DNA from: Aquicoccus porphyridii
GTDB taxonomy: Bacteria; Pseudomonadota; Alphaproteobacteria; Rhodobacterales; Rhodobacteraceae
Direction: 5' to 3'
Assembly: GCF_008369105.1 (NCBI RefSeq)
Contig: NZ_VINQ01000007.1
Span: 99,962-163,961, forward strand
DNA: 64,000 nucleotides
Below are positions 8,643-19,834 of this stretch, piece after piece (the first letter of the stretch is position 1; each line of letters begins with the position of its first letter). The position numbers and the translations under genes were made by a program. The notes below the pieces were generated by a model. That model saw only the letters and a program-made list of their open reading frames with translations, searched no databases and was not told the origin of the DNA.

Positions 8643-9437
8643 TCAGCGCAGCGCGCCGCTCTTAACAAGGTCGCTCAACGCATTGAGAATCTGCGCCAAA
8701 TGCCCCCTGAGACGCTCCGCCATGGCCGAATCCCACCGCCACGGCGCGGTCTCTTCCATGTAGGTCGACTGCGCCAATTCCATCTGAATCGCGTGAATCC
8801 CCGTCTCGGGGGCACCATAATGGCGCGTCGTCCAGCCCCCCCGGAACCGCCCGTTGGTCACGCTCGTATATCCCTCGGCCGCAGCACAGATCTTTTCCAC
8901 GGTTTTTTCCACAACAGGCGCACAGCTTGTGGATAAATTCGTGCCAATGTTGAAATCCGGCAAGCGACCGTCGAAGAGCCTGGGGATAACTGACCGGATC
9001 GAGTGGCAATCGTAAAGGATCGCAACCCCATGTTTCTCCTTCACCCGCGCCAGTTCTGTGGATAACCCGGCGTGATAGGGGGCGTGAAAGACCGCGCGCC
9101 GCCGCTCGATCTCCTCCGCATCGGGTTCCGCGCCCGGGCGATGGATCGGCAGCCCGTCAAAATCGCTCAGCGGGCACAGTCCAGTCGTGTTCTGCCCGGG
9201 ATAGAGGCTTTCACCGTCCGGCGGGCGGTTCACGTCGATGACATAGCGATGCTCGACTTGACGCACCAACGTAACATCGTCTCGCAAACCACTGTAAAGG
9301 CGATCAATATGCCAATCCGTATCGGCCAACGCCAAACCCGTTTCGTTCAACCCTGCGCGAATGTCGTCCGGCAGCTCCGTTCCCGTATGCGGCAGGCCCA
9401 GCACGATCGGCCCATCGCCGCGCGTCACCTCGATCAT
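8643..9437 (-). CDS. hutG: N-formylglutamate deformylase (N-formylglutamate amidohydrolase)
   Basis: The 264-residue zinc-type hydrolase performs the last step of the five-step histidine pathway, converting N-formylglutamate to glutamate and formate. Diagnostic segments are [37 protein letters not shown] and LYDCHSIRS, all characteristic of the FGase family. The start at 9437 overlaps the hutH stop in an ATGA, which excludes the longer upstream extension. It is the last gene of hutI-hutH-hutG. A HutF deiminase is encoded in the divergent unit, which is exactly the partner that produces formylglutamate. Confidence 0.93.
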   Translation of the reverse strand: MIEVTRGDGPIVLGLPHTGTELPDDIRAGLNETGLALADTDWHIDRLYSGLRDDVTLVRQVEHRYVIDVNRPPDGESLYPGQNTTGLCPLSDFDGLPIHRPGAEPDAEEIERRRAVFHAPYHAGLSTELARVKEKHGVAILYDCHSIRSVIPRLFDGRLPDFNIGTNLSTSCAPVVEKTVEKICAAAEGYTSVTNGRFRGGWTTRHYGAPETGIHAIQMELAQSTYMEETAPWRWDSAMAERLRGHLAQILNALSDLVKSGALR

Positions 9438-10942
9438 GACCGCCCCCCATCCAGAAACGCGCCCGCGCGCACCATCTCCGCGACCGTCTCGATCTCGCCC
9501 GCCATGAAGCGATCCGCGCCCAGCGGCGGCACCTTCTCTCGCAGCGTGGCAATCACCCGTTGCAACGGCACCGACGTCTCCAACGGCGCGCGTGCCTCGA
9601 TCCCCTGCGCCGCGCAAAGCGCCTCGACCGCGTGGATCACACCGAGGTTCTCGACCATCCGGCCCAGCCGATAGGCGCCATGCGCCGCCATGCTCACATG
9701 ATCCTCTTGGTTGGCCGAAGTCGGCGTCGAATCCGTCACGCAGGGATTGGCCAGGTGCTTGTTCTCGCTCATCAATGCCGCCGTCGTCACCTCGGCGATC
9801 ATGAAGCCCGAGTTCAGCCCCGGATCGGGCGTGAGGAACGGCGGCAGGTCGTAACTCAACGTCGGATCGACCATCAACGCCACCCGCCGCTGCGCGATCG
9901 CCCCCATCTCCGACAGGGCCAGCGCGATCATGTCCGCGGCCATGCCCACCGGCTCGGCGTGGAAATTCCCGCCCGACACGATCCGCCCCTCTCCGGCCAG
10001 CACCAGCGGGTTGTCGGTCACCGCGTTGGCCTCGATCTCAAGCACCCGCGCCGCCATTTCAAGCACATCCCACGCCGCGCCCACCACCTGCGGCTGACAG
10101 CGGATGCAATAGGGGTCCTGCACCCGTGTATCGTTCTCGCGATGGCTCTCGCGGATCTCGCTCCCCTCCAGAAGCGCGCGCATCCGCGCGGCCACCTCGA
10201 TCTGCCCGGGCTGACCGCGCAGCGTGTGAATCTCCGCCAGCAAAGGCGCGGTCGACCCCATGATCGCATCGGTCGACAGCGACGCGATCACGATGGAATT
10301 TTCCGCCATCCGCCGCGCCCCGAAAAGGCCCGTCAGCGCGCAGGCAGTGGAAAACTGCGTCCCGTTGATCAGCGCCAGCCCCTCCTTGGGGCCCAGCACG
10401 ATAGGCACCAGCCCCGCCTTTTCAAGCGCCGCACCACCCGGCATCCGCGCACCCTCGAAAAACGCCTCGCCCTCGCCGATCATCACCGCCGCCATATGCG
10501 CCAGCGGCGCAAGGTCGCCCGAGGCCCCCACCGATCCCTGGTGCGGCACCACCGGAATGACACCCTGGGCGAGCATCCCCTCGATCAACTCGATCACCGC
10601 CCAGCGCACCCCCGAGGCCCCCCGCCCCAGCGACATCAGTTTCAACACCATCATCAGCCGCACCCGCGCCGCATCGAGCGGCTCGCCCACGCCACAGCAA
10701 TGCGACAGGATCAGGTTGCGTTGCAGCGTCTCGGTATCCTCGGGCGCGATCTTGCGGCTGGCCAGTTTACCAAAACCGGTGTTCACGCCGTAAACCGGCG
10801 CCTCGGCGCGTGCCGCCTCGGCCACCATCGCCGCCGCCGCCTCGACGCCCGGGCGCGCGCCCGCATCAAGTGTCACGGGCAATTCCCCGCGCCAGACCTC
10901 TTCGATCTGCGCCAATGTCACGGAACCGGGTGTCAGGATCAT
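9434..10942 (-). CDS. hutH: Histidine ammonia-lyase
   Basis: The enzyme deaminates L-histidine to urocanate. The 502-residue length matches the family. The self-processing MIO triad is the Ala-Ser-Gly at residues 140-142 within [15 protein letters not shown]. The catalytic [10 protein letters not shown] motif is at 51-60, and a family-conserved [11 protein letters not shown] stretch and a [11 protein letters not shown] stretch follow. It is coupled to both neighbours by 4-bp ATGA overlaps. The product urocanate is the usual inducer of HutC-controlled operons. Confidence 0.96.
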   Translation of the reverse strand: MILTPGSVTLAQIEEVWRGELPVTLDAGARPGVEAAAAMVAEAARAEAPVYGVNTGFGKLASRKIAPEDTETLQRNLILSHCCGVGEPLDAARVRLMMVLKLMSLGRGASGVRWAVIELIEGMLAQGVIPVVPHQGSVGASGDLAPLAHMAAVMIGEGEAFFEGARMPGGAALEKAGLVPIVLGPKEGLALINGTQFSTACALTGLFGARRMAENSIVIASLSTDAIMGSTAPLLAEIHTLRGQPGQIEVAARMRALLEGSEIRESHRENDTRVQDPYCIRCQPQVVGAAWDVLEMAARVLEIEANAVTDNPLVLAGEGRIVSGGNFHAEPVGMAADMIALALSEMGAIAQRRVALMVDPTLSYDLPPFLTPDPGLNSGFMIAEVTTAALMSENKHLANPCVTDSTPTSANQEDHVSMAAHGAYRLGRMVENLGVIHAVEALCAAQGIEARAPLETSVPLQRVIATLREKVPPLGADRFMAGEIETVAEMVRAGAFLDGGRS

Positions 10943-12126
10943 CGTTTTCCTCCGAAGATACGGGCATGAAGCGGGTTGAACCCGATGCGATAGGCAAGCT
11001 CGGCTGGCGTCTCCACATCCCAGATCGCCAGATCGGCGCGCAATCCGGGCGCAATCCGCCCCCGATCAGAAAGGCCGAGCGCCCGCGCCGCATGCGCCGT
11101 CACCCCTAAAAGCGCCTCTTCCGGGGTGAGGCGAAACAGCGTGCAGCCCATGTTGAGCGTGAGCAAAAGCGACGCGAGCGGCGACGAACCCGGGTTGCAA
11201 TCCGTGGCCAGCGCCATCGGCACGCCATGGGCACGGAACGCCTCTATCGGGGGCGCCTGAGTTTCACGGATGGTATAGAACGCCCCGGGCAACAGCACCG
11301 CCACCGTGCCCGATTCCGCCAGCGCCGCGGCATCATCCTCGGTCGCATATTCCACGTGATCCGCCGACAACGCCCCGTAACGCGCGGCAAGCTGTGCCCC
11401 GCCCATGTTGGACAACTGCTCGGCATGGAGTTTCACCGGCAAATCCAGTTCATGCGCCACATCAAAGACACGCGCGATCTGTTTGGTATCAAAGGCTATT
11501 CCCTCGCAGAACCCATCCACCGCATCGACCAGCCCCTCGGCCTTGGCCGCGCGCAGTGCCGGAATGCAAACCTCGTCGATATATGCATCGGCCTCACCCC
11601 CCGCGGGCACCGCATGCGCGCCCAGGAACGAGGTGCAAACCTCAACCGCGCGCCGCGCCGCCAGCGCCCGCGCCGTGCGCAGCATCCGCAACTCGGTCTC
11701 GTGATCCAGCCCATAGCCTGACTTCACCTCGACCGTCGTCACCCCTTCGGAAATCAACGCATCAAGCCGCGTTAGCGCGCCCTCGATCAGCGCCGCGTCA
11801 CTCGCCTCCCGCGTCGCCGCCACGGTCGAGACGATCCCACCGCCCTCGCGCGCGATCTGCTCATAACTCGCCCCTTCAAGGCGCAGCTCGAACTCCCGCG
11901 CCCGGTGGCCGCCGAACACGATATGGGTGTGACAGTCGATCAGGCCCGGCGTCACCAGCCGCCCGCCGGCGCTCACCCGCTCCCATCCGTCATATTCGGG
12001 CGGCACGCTCCCCGCGCCGACCCAGGCGATCCGCTCACCCTCGATCACCACCGATCCGCCCTCGATCAGGCCATATCCGCCCGCCATCGTGGCAATCCGC
12101 GCATCGCTCAGCACCCAGCCTGACAT
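10939..12126 (-). CDS. hutI: Imidazolonepropionase
   Basis: This 395-residue amidohydrolase-superfamily enzyme opens the ring of 4-imidazolone-5-propionate to N-formimidoylglutamate. Metal ligands are visible in CHTHIVFGG (His66 and His68). The family hallmark [15 protein letters not shown] follows, with later metal-site segments KLHAEQLSN and [10 protein letters not shown]. It is the first gene of the leftward hut unit. Its ATG lies 37 bp from a perfect HutC-like palindrome, so repression by HutC is likely. Confidence 0.95.
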   Translation of the reverse strand: MSGWVLSDARIATMAGGYGLIEGGSVVIEGERIAWVGAGSVPPEYDGWERVSAGGRLVTPGLIDCHTHIVFGGHRAREFELRLEGASYEQIAREGGGIVSTVAATREASDAALIEGALTRLDALISEGVTTVEVKSGYGLDHETELRMLRTARALAARRAVEVCTSFLGAHAVPAGGEADAYIDEVCIPALRAAKAEGLVDAVDGFCEGIAFDTKQIARVFDVAHELDLPVKLHAEQLSNMGGAQLAARYGALSADHVEYATEDDAAALAESGTVAVLLPGAFYTIRETQAPPIEAFRAHGVPMALATDCNPGSSPLASLLLTLNMGCTLFRLTPEEALLGVTAHAARALGLSDRGRIAPGLRADLAIWDVETPAELAYRIGFNPLHARIFGGKR

Positions 12127-12162
12127 ATCTGTTGATTCCCATTCTTGTCTCGCTTAATGACG

Positions 12163-12178
12163 TTATGTATAGACATAA
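12163..12178. promoter_or_regulatory. HutC-type operator in the divergent hut promoter
   Basis: TTATGT and ACATAA arms flank ATAG in a perfect 16-bp inverted repeat containing TGTATAGACA, which resembles known HutC operators. It lies between the divergent hutI (starts 12126) and hutF (starts 12202), so one bound repressor could control both units, including the repressor's own gene. Confidence 0.75.
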
Positions 12179-12201
12179 TACTCCCGTCAAGAGGCCCGAC
12201 A

Positions 12202-13544
<1,343 letters not shown>

Positions 13545-13548
<4 letters not shown>

Positions 13549-14243
13549 GCCGCGCCGCGCCCACCGGCTGGCAGGCCGTCCATGACGAGGCTCTGCGCCG
13601 CATCCAGACCCGCGAATGGCCCCCCGGCGCGCTGATCCCGGGCGAAGAGGATCTGGCCGCCGAACTGGGCTGCGCCCGCGCCACGGTGAACCGCGCGTTG
13701 CGCGAACTGGCCGAGGCGGGCCTCTTGGAGCGCCGTCGCAAGGCCGGCACCCGCGTCACCGAAGTGCCCAGCCGCCGCGCACAGATGTCCATTTCCCGCA
13801 TCGCCGAAGAGATCGAAACCCGCGGCGCGCGCCCCGGATACGCACTCATCGCCGCCGATGACACGCCGATGCCCCCGGCGCGCCGCCACGCGCTCGGGAT
13901 CGGCCCCGACACGCCCACCCGCCATGTCGAAGCACTCCACCTCGCCGACGGGGCGCCCTACGTGCATGAAAACCGCTGGATCAGCCTTGCGGCCATGCCC
14001 GCCGCCGCCAGTGCCGATTTCACGACGATGAGCGCCAATGAATGGCTGTTGCGCCACGCCCCCTTCTCGCATGGCACGCTCGACTATTCCGCCGCCGCCG
14101 CGGGCGAGGCCGCATCGCATCTCGGCTGCGACGCGCAAACCCCGGTGATGGTGCTCGACCGCGCCACCTTCGGCCCCGAGACGCCCATCACATGGGTCCG
14201 GCTCACCTATGCGCCGGGCTTTCACCTGCATATGAAAATCTGA
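13545..14243 (+). CDS. hutC: Histidine-utilisation repressor, GntR/HutC family
   Basis: The 232-residue regulator has an N-terminal winged helix (GEEDLAAELGCARATVNRALRELAEAGLLERRRKAGTRV read in parts, residues about 28-66) and a C-terminal UTRA effector domain ending in TWVRLTYAPGFHLHM. HutC homologues bind DNA in the absence of urocanate and release it when urocanate accumulates. The ATG at 13545 overlaps the hutF stop. Autoregulation through the palindrome at 12163-12178 is the expected arrangement. Confidence 0.92.
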
Positions 14244-14271
14244 CCCAACCCCGACACAGGAGACCCCAAGG

Positions 14272-15066
14272 ATGCACCCGCTTTTGACCCAACAGCAGAT
14301 CGACGACTATCAACGCGGCGGCGTGACCGTCATCCGCGGGCTTTTCGCCGATCACGTCGACACGCTCCGCGCCGGAGTCGAGGCGAACATGGCCGCCCCC
14401 GGCCCCTATGCCTCTGAGAATGAAAAACAGGGCGAAAGCGGCCGTTTCTTCGACGATTACTGCAACTGGCAACGCATCCCCGAATTCGAACAGGTGATCC
14501 GCCACAGCCCCGCCGCCGAAGTCGCCGCCGAACTGATGGGCTCGAACAGCGTGCAGCTTTTCCACGATCACGTGCTGGTCAAGGAACCGGGCACCTCGCT
14601 GTCGACCCCGTGGCACACCGACGGCCCCTATTACTTCGTCGAAGGCCAGCAAACCGTCAGCTTCTGGGCCCCGCTCGACCCGGTGAAAGAGGCCACGCTC
14701 AGGATGGTCCCCGGCTCGCATCAATGGGAAAAGCCGGTGCTGCCGATGCGCTGGGTCAAGGAAGAGGCCTATTTCCCCAATATCGAGGATTACATGCCCG
14801 TCCCCGACCCCGAGGCCGAAGGCATGGAAATCGCCGAATGGGAAATGGAGCCGGGCGATGCGGTGGCCTTCAACTATGGCATCCTGCACGGCGCGCGCGG
14901 CAATACGTCACCGACCCGCCGCCGGGCCTTCTCGCTCAGGCTCGTGGGCGACGATGCACGCTATGTCGAACGCCCGGGGCGCACCTCGCCGCCCTTCCCC
15001 GATCACGGCATGCAACCGGGGCAGAAACTGCGCGAAGACTGGTTCCCGATGATATTCCCGCGATGA
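14272..15066 (+). CDS. Phytanoyl-CoA dioxygenase (PhyH) family protein
   Basis: This 264-residue protein of the Fe(II)/2-oxoglutarate dioxygenase fold shows the metal triad as WHTDGPYY (His115, Asp117) and LHGARGN (His206), with the 2-oxoglutarate-binding arginine likely in the following RRRAF segment. Such enzymes hydroxylate diverse small molecules. The gene begins 28 bp after hutC on the same strand with its own AGGAG. It could be read from the hut promoter, but nothing ties it biochemically to histidine. The substrate is unknown. Confidence 0.85.
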   Translation: MHPLLTQQQIDDYQRGGVTVIRGLFADHVDTLRAGVEANMAAPGPYASENEKQGESGRFFDDYCNWQRIPEFEQVIRHSPAAEVAAELMGSNSVQLFHDHVLVKEPGTSLSTPWHTDGPYYFVEGQQTVSFWAPLDPVKEATLRMVPGSHQWEKPVLPMRWVKEEAYFPNIEDYMPVPDPEAEGMEIAEWEMEPGDAVAFNYGILHGARGNTSPTRRRAFSLRLVGDDARYVERPGRTSPPFPDHGMQPGQKLREDWFPMIFPR

Positions 15067-15071
15067 CCCGA

Positions 15072-15107
15072 GAGCGGGCAGGCTGCTTCGAAAATCCCTG
15101 CCCGCTC
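15072..15107. terminator. Bidirectional hairpin between convergent genes
   Basis: A perfect 11-bp GC-rich stem (arms 15072-15082 and 15097-15107) with a 14-base loop sits exactly between the PhyH stop and the convergent MaoC-like stop, overlapping the latter. Position and strength suit a terminator for both strands, although no clear T-run is present. Confidence 0.7.
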
Positions 15108-15543
15108 ACACCTTCCGCTTGAGCAGTTGAACCGCGTAATAGGACGACACCACCTCGTCCTTCTGGTTCAGGATCTCGTAGAAAAACGTGGTCCGCCCCC
15201 GGTCGGGCCGCGATTTCGAGGCTTCCGATTTCATCACCGTCATCTTCACCCGCAACCTGTCGCCCGGCCGCACCGGCAGGTGCCAGCGCAGCTCGTCCAG
15301 CCCCGAAGACCCCATCGAGGCATCACGCCACACCCCCGAATTCAGCACGAGGTCAAACGCCACGATCAATGTCTGAAACCCGCTGGCGATGATCCCGCCA
15401 TAGATCGACTCCGCCGCCGCCTCCCTGTCGATGTGAAAGGGCTGCGGGTCGTATTGCCGGGCAAACGCGATGATCTCCTCTTCGCTCAAGCTCTGGCTGC
15501 CCGTCTCATGGGTGAACCCCACCGGCAAGTCATCGAAATACAT
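15106..15543 (-). CDS. MaoC-like (R)-hydratase/dehydratase, hot-dog fold
   Basis: The 145-residue protein has the MaoC dehydratase pattern: YFDDLPVGF near the start, AFARQYDPQPFHID (Asp and His of the hydratase 2 motif) at about residues 27-40, and a YGGIIASGF segment. It is expected to hydrate or dehydrate an enoyl-CoA-type substrate. It is transcribed alone, facing PhyH and diverging from the hydroxyacid oxidase gene 133 bp away. The actual acyl substrate is unknown. Confidence 0.88.
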   Translation of the reverse strand: MYFDDLPVGFTHETGSQSLSEEEIIAFARQYDPQPFHIDREAAAESIYGGIIASGFQTLIVAFDLVLNSGVWRDASMGSSGLDELRWHLPVRPGDRLRVKMTVMKSEASKSRPDRGRTTFFYEILNQKDEVVSSYYAVQLLKRKV

Positions 15544-15676
15544 CGCGCACCCTCCTCTTCCTCACCCCGAGCTTTGCCCAAGCCCCGGCCCGGCTCAAGC
15601 CCCGGCCAATAAGCCGTTGCGTCACTTCCACCCCATGGGTAAGTAAACCCGACGCTTGGAAAAAAGGGGCAGGGTC

Positions 15677-16840
15677 ATGCCGGTGATCACCAATATCGAC
15701 GACCTCAAGGCGCTCTATCGCCGCCGCACCCCGAAAATGTTCTACGACTATTGCGAAAGCGGAAGCTGGACCGAACAGACCTTCCGCGAGAACTCGTCGG
15801 ATTTCGACGACATCTACCTGCGCCAGCGCGTTGCCGTCGATATGTCGAACCGCTCCACCGCCACGCAGATGATCGGTCAGGACGTGGCGATGCCCGTGGC
15901 CCTCGCCCCGGTCGGCCTCACCGGCATGCAGCACGCCGACGGCGAGATCAAGGCCGCCCGCGCCGCCGAGGCCTTCGGCGTGCCCTTCACCCTCTCCACC
16001 ATGTCGATCAACTCGATCGAGGACGTGGCCGCCGCCACCACCAAACCCTTCTGGTTTCAGCTTTACACCATGAAGGACCAGGGCTTCGTTTCCTCCCTCA
16101 TCCAGCGGGCAAAGGATGCCAACTGCTCGGCGCTCGTCATCACGCTCGATCTGCAGGTGCTCGGCCAGCGTCACAAGGACATCAAGAACGGCCTTTCGGC
16201 CCCGCCCAAGCCGACGCTCGCCAACATGATCAACCTCGCCACGAAATGGCGCTGGGGCATGGGCATGATGAAGGCCAGCCGCCGCGAATTCGGCAATATC
16301 GTGGGCCATGTCGAAGGCGTGTCCGACGCCGCCGATCTCGGCGCATGGACGGCCGAGCAGTTCGACCCCACGCTCGACTGGAACAAGGTCGCGAAGATCA
16401 AGGAGGAATGGGGCGGCAAGGTCATCCTCAAGGGCATCATCGACCCCGAAGACGCGAAAATGGCGCTTGAGGTCGGCGCCGATGCGATCGTGGTGTCGAA
16501 CCACGGCGGGCGCCAACTCGACGGCGCGCTTTCCTCGATCCGCGCGCTTCCGGGCATCATGGATGCGGTGGGCGACGCCACCGAGGTGCATCTCGACAGC
16601 GGCATCCGCTCCGGGCAGGACGTGCTAAAGGCCGTCGCGATGGGCGCCAAGGGCACCTATATCGGCCGCGCCTTCGTCTATGGCCTCGGCGCGATGGGGC
16701 AAGAGGGGGTGACCCGCGCGCTCGACGTCATCCACCGCGAGATGGATGTCTCCATGGCGCTCTGCGGGCGTCGCCGGATCGACGAGGTCGACCGCGACAT
16801 CCTCTTGGTGCCCGAAGGCTTCGAAGGCCGCTGGCAATAA
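15677..16840 (+). CDS. lldD: FMN-dependent alpha-hydroxyacid oxidase (L-lactate dehydrogenase family)
   Basis: The 387-residue TIM-barrel flavoenzyme oxidises an L-2-hydroxyacid (lactate, glycolate or mandelate type) to the 2-oxoacid, passing electrons to quinone or oxygen. The N-terminus DLKALYRRRTPKMFYDY, the FMN strand PVALAPVGLTGM, WFQLYTMKDQ and the catalytic SNHGGRQLDG with a later DSGIRSGQDVLKA are all family hallmarks. The ATG at 15677 follows a GGGGCAGGG. The family cannot be divided by substrate by eye, so lactate is the default guess. Confidence 0.9.
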   Translation: MPVITNIDDLKALYRRRTPKMFYDYCESGSWTEQTFRENSSDFDDIYLRQRVAVDMSNRSTATQMIGQDVAMPVALAPVGLTGMQHADGEIKAARAAEAFGVPFTLSTMSINSIEDVAAATTKPFWFQLYTMKDQGFVSSLIQRAKDANCSALVITLDLQVLGQRHKDIKNGLSAPPKPTLANMINLATKWRWGMGMMKASRREFGNIVGHVEGVSDAADLGAWTAEQFDPTLDWNKVAKIKEEWGGKVILKGIIDPEDAKMALEVGADAIVVSNHGGRQLDGALSSIRALPGIMDAVGDATEVHLDSGIRSGQDVLKAVAMGAKGTYIGRAFVYGLGAMGQEGVTRALDVIHREMDVSMALCGRRRIDEVDRDILLVPEGFEGRWQ

Positions 16841-16843
16841 GCG

Positions 16844-17470
16844 ATGCAGGTTTTCTTCAAGGAGAACCTCGCCTTCCTCGCCGTGCCCAAAACCGGCACC
16901 ACCGCCTATGAAATGGCGCTGAGACGCCACGCCGACATCATGTTTTCGGGCCACGGAAAACACGCCAACGCGGCGTTTTTCCACCGCAAGATCGCGCCCT
17001 TCCTCGACGATGCCTATGGCCTCACCCCCGAGCGCATGGCGGTCATCCGCGACCCGCTCGATCAGGCACGTTCGTGGTATCGCTACCGCCAGCGCGACGA
17101 GATCGGGAACTCGAAACGCTCGACCCGTGGCGTGAGCTTCGATGACTTCATCCGCGCCACCATCCGCGACGATCCGCCCGCCTTCGCCAATGTCGGCTCG
17201 CAGGGCGCGTTCCTCACGCTCAAGACCAGCCGCGAAATGCCGCTCCACCACCTCTTCGCCTACGAGGCGCAGGACGTCTTGCGCGGGTTTCTCGAAGAGC
17301 GGTTCGGCAGGACGATCAAGCTCAAGTCCTACAACGTCTCGCCGCAGCTCGACGCCGATCTCTCACCCGAAACCGAAGCCGCCTTCCGCACCGCCCGCGC
17401 GCTCGATTACGAATTGCACAGCCGGGTGATGGACGCAGGCGGCCACCTGCGCCAGTTGCTCGACACCTGA
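16844..17470 (+). CDS. Small sulfotransferase-family protein
   Basis: The 208-residue protein has the two cofactor-binding elements of PAPS-dependent sulfotransferases: a 5'-phosphosulfate loop FLAVPKTGTTAYE (residues 12-24) and a 3'-phosphate segment RDPLDQARSWYRYR. It starts three bases after the lldD stop and is presumably co-transcribed. The body is short for the family, close to the compact bacterial sulfotransferase_2-like forms. The acceptor is unknown, and some members of this fold may act without PAPS. Confidence 0.78.
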   Translation: MQVFFKENLAFLAVPKTGTTAYEMALRRHADIMFSGHGKHANAAFFHRKIAPFLDDAYGLTPERMAVIRDPLDQARSWYRYRQRDEIGNSKRSTRGVSFDDFIRATIRDDPPAFANVGSQGAFLTLKTSREMPLHHLFAYEAQDVLRGFLEERFGRTIKLKSYNVSPQLDADLSPETEAAFRTARALDYELHSRVMDAGGHLRQLLDT

Positions 17471-17476
17471 ACCGCC

Positions 17477-18409
17477 CTACCCCCGCGCGAACGCGGCCCT
17501 GATCCGCGCCCAGTAAAGCTCGACCAGCACACAGCCCGTCACCAGCACGATCGCCACCACCTGCAGGCCCGTGGGCCACGAGCCAAGGATCACGATCGCC
17601 AGCGCCGCCGCGATGATCGGCTTGAGGAAAAAGAGATAGGACGCCCGCGTGATATCCGGCGCCGCCGTCAGCCCGCCAAACCACAGCGCCTGGGTGATCG
17701 TCGTGTTCCACAGCGCCAGCACGATCAGCGACCACGCCGCCAGCGCCGGTTTCTCGACGATGCTCGCCGGGTTGACCCAGACACCCCAGGCCGCCCCCAC
17801 CAGGAGCCACAGACCGATACCGCCAATCATCATCGTCAACGCGATGATCTTCAGTCCCCCATGCCGCACCATCACCGGCTTGACCAGCACCGCGTAGAAC
17901 GACCCGAGCGCCGCACAGCCCATCGCCAGCAACACCCCGGGCAGCGTCCCCGCCTCCCCCGCCAGCGCCATCAGCGCCCCGTCGGTCAACAGCACCGCGA
18001 TGCCCAGCACCGCCAGCCCCCCGGTCACCACCTTCACCGCCCCCGGATGCACCCCGTTCACCACCCAGTTGGCCAGCCCCACGAATATCGGGATCGTCGT
18101 CGTCACCGTCGCCACCTGGATGACCGTCGCGTAATCCAGCGCCCAGTGGAAGAAGAGGTATGTCACCGTCACCCCCATCAGCGACAACCCCACAAGGCGC
18201 ACCCCCTCCTCGCGCAGGGGCGTGATGAGATCGCGGCTGTTGCGGTCCATCAGCGCCCAGAGGATCAGCCCGAACCCGCCCAGAAGATAGCGCCACACGC
18301 TCGTCTCCGGCCCCGCCACGCCGCCGAGCTTGGCAAAGAACTCCGAACTCGCATGCCCCGCCACCCCGATCAGGACCGCGGGATAGGCCCATTTCTCGGG
18401 TATGTTCAT
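17477..18409 (-). CDS. EamA/DMT-superfamily transporter
   Basis: The 310-residue inner-membrane protein has about ten hydrophobic helices in two EamA repeats, a family linked to export of amino acids and other metabolites. Only six bases separate its stop from that of the convergent sulfotransferase gene. The ATG at 18409 overlaps the stop of the upstream hydrolase in an ATGA, which rules out the longer reading frame to 18496. Confidence 0.88.
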   Translation of the reverse strand: MNIPEKWAYPAVLIGVAGHASSEFFAKLGGVAGPETSVWRYLLGGFGLILWALMDRNSRDLITPLREEGVRLVGLSLMGVTVTYLFFHWALDYATVIQVATVTTTIPIFVGLANWVVNGVHPGAVKVVTGGLAVLGIAVLLTDGALMALAGEAGTLPGVLLAMGCAALGSFYAVLVKPVMVRHGGLKIIALTMMIGGIGLWLLVGAAWGVWVNPASIVEKPALAAWSLIVLALWNTTITQALWFGGLTAAPDITRASYLFFLKPIIAAALAIVILGSWPTGLQVVAIVLVTGCVLVELYWARIRAAFARG

Positions 18410-19215
18410 GCCTCGATCTCCGCCCCGAACGCCGCCAGCGCCCGGGTCAGGCGCGCGGGCGCCTCCTGCGGCAAAAGATGCCCCGCCTCCTCCCAATCCT
18501 CGCGCCGCGCATCGGGCAGCTGCGCATAAAGCCGGTCAACCACCTCGCGGTCGAGAAACACCCGGTCCTGCAATCCCGTGATCACCAGCACCGGCAGGGC
18601 AAGCGCGCCATAATCGATCCCCCAATCCGTCGCCGCCGCGTTGCGCATCAGGTTCATGTGCCCATGCGCGGGCGGCAGCGGCGCGTAATCGCCGCGCAGG
18701 AAATTGCCCCGCGCCCTCTTGGCAAACTCACCGCTCACCAGCAGCGGGAACAGCGCATCGAGGAACAGCCCCACGCCGCCATGCGCCACGATCTGCGCCA
18801 TCGCGTGGTTGACCCAGTCGATCCGCGGCCCGATCTCGCGCAGCGTGTTGAGCAGGACAAGCCCCTTGGCCTCCGCCCCATTCAGCACCGCCCGCGCCGC
18901 GTAAAGCCCCCCGATCGACAGGCCGACAAGGACCGGCGCCTCGGGCTTCACCTCGGCCAATACCCGCTCGAGGTCCGACACGATCACCGCGTCGGTCAGC
19001 TCAAGGTCGGGCGAAAACGCCGACTCCGCCTGCCCCCGGAAATTCCAGCTCAACGTGCCGAACCCGGCCGCCCGCAGCCCCGGCGCAACCTCGGCCTCCC
19101 ACGCGTCGGTCGACCCGGTCAGCGCATTGACGAACACGAATGTCGGCGCCCCCGCCCGGGTCGGCGCATGATGGATATGATAAAGCGTATCGGCCTCGCC
19201 AATGGTCAGATGCAT
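18406..19215 (-). CDS. Alpha/beta hydrolase
   Basis: The 269-residue single-domain hydrolase resembles 3-oxoadipate enol-lactonase and other alpha/beta fold esterases. The nucleophile elbow is VGLSIGG, the acid is probably in GLQDRVF, and the histidine in AGHLLPQE near the C-terminus. SWNFRGQAES marks the usual loop after strand 4. The start at 19215 has GGGAGAGAG upstream; the earlier in-frame ATG at 19239 lacks one. It is the first gene of a two-gene unit with the EamA transporter. The substrate is unknown. Confidence 0.85.
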   Translation of the reverse strand: MHLTIGEADTLYHIHHAPTRAGAPTFVFVNALTGSTDAWEAEVAPGLRAAGFGTLSWNFRGQAESAFSPDLELTDAVIVSDLERVLAEVKPEAPVLVGLSIGGLYAARAVLNGAEAKGLVLLNTLREIGPRIDWVNHAMAQIVAHGGVGLFLDALFPLLVSGEFAKRARGNFLRGDYAPLPPAHGHMNLMRNAAATDWGIDYGALALPVLVITGLQDRVFLDREVVDRLYAQLPDARREDWEEAGHLLPQEAPARLTRALAAFGAEIEA

Positions 19216-19455
19216 GTCTCTCTCCCTCGCGTTATGCAAAGGCTAGGCCGCAACCGGATGCCACGCAAGCGACCTCACGCGGCGGGCCATCCGGTCGGCG
19301 GTTGAGCGGCCGTCGGGGGCTGGGTTGGGGCATTCGGATGCTGCGGGTGCGGTTGGCTGGGGTCCGAACCATTTTTGCCGTTCCCCTCGATCTCGGTTTT
19401 GCTTCTGGTGATGCGCACGAAGGGCGGGCGGCGGTCCTTCGCCGCGCTTGCTTAG

Positions 19456-19653
19456 GTTGCTAGGACCGACGCACGCATCAACCGCATCATTGCAATGGTC
19501 AGGGCCAAGGCCGAGCACCCCTTCAGTGTCATCAAGCGTCAGTTCGGTGACGTGAAGGCCCACTACCGCAACCTCGCCACGAACCGGGCCCAGCTCATCA
19601 CGCTGTTCGCGCTCGGTAACCTGTTTCTGGTCCCAAGATGGCTAATGGATTGA
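19456..19653 (+). pseudogene. C-terminal remnant of an IS5-family transposase
   Basis: The open frame between stops encodes about 65 residues that include INRIIAMVRAKAEHPFSVI, KRQFGDVKAHYRNLA and LITLFALGNLF. This is the recognisable C-terminal block of IS5-group DDE transposases, carrying the last catalytic Glu (AEHPF). No start codon, N-terminal domain or paired inverted repeats are visible. The flanks at 19216-19455 and 19654-19834 hold no gene I can support. Confidence 0.8.
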
Positions 19654-19834
19654 GGATGAATCTACCCGAAACTCGCCCCCCCAAACAACGGGGCTGAAGC
19701 AGTAAAACCGAACCCTAGAAGCCCGACGCGCACGCATCGACGCGATTACCTTGCCATCCCGGCGCAGCGGCGGGCGTTGACGGACACTCCCATACATGTA
19801 GAACTGAAAACAACTAAGAGCATCAGGAGGAAAC

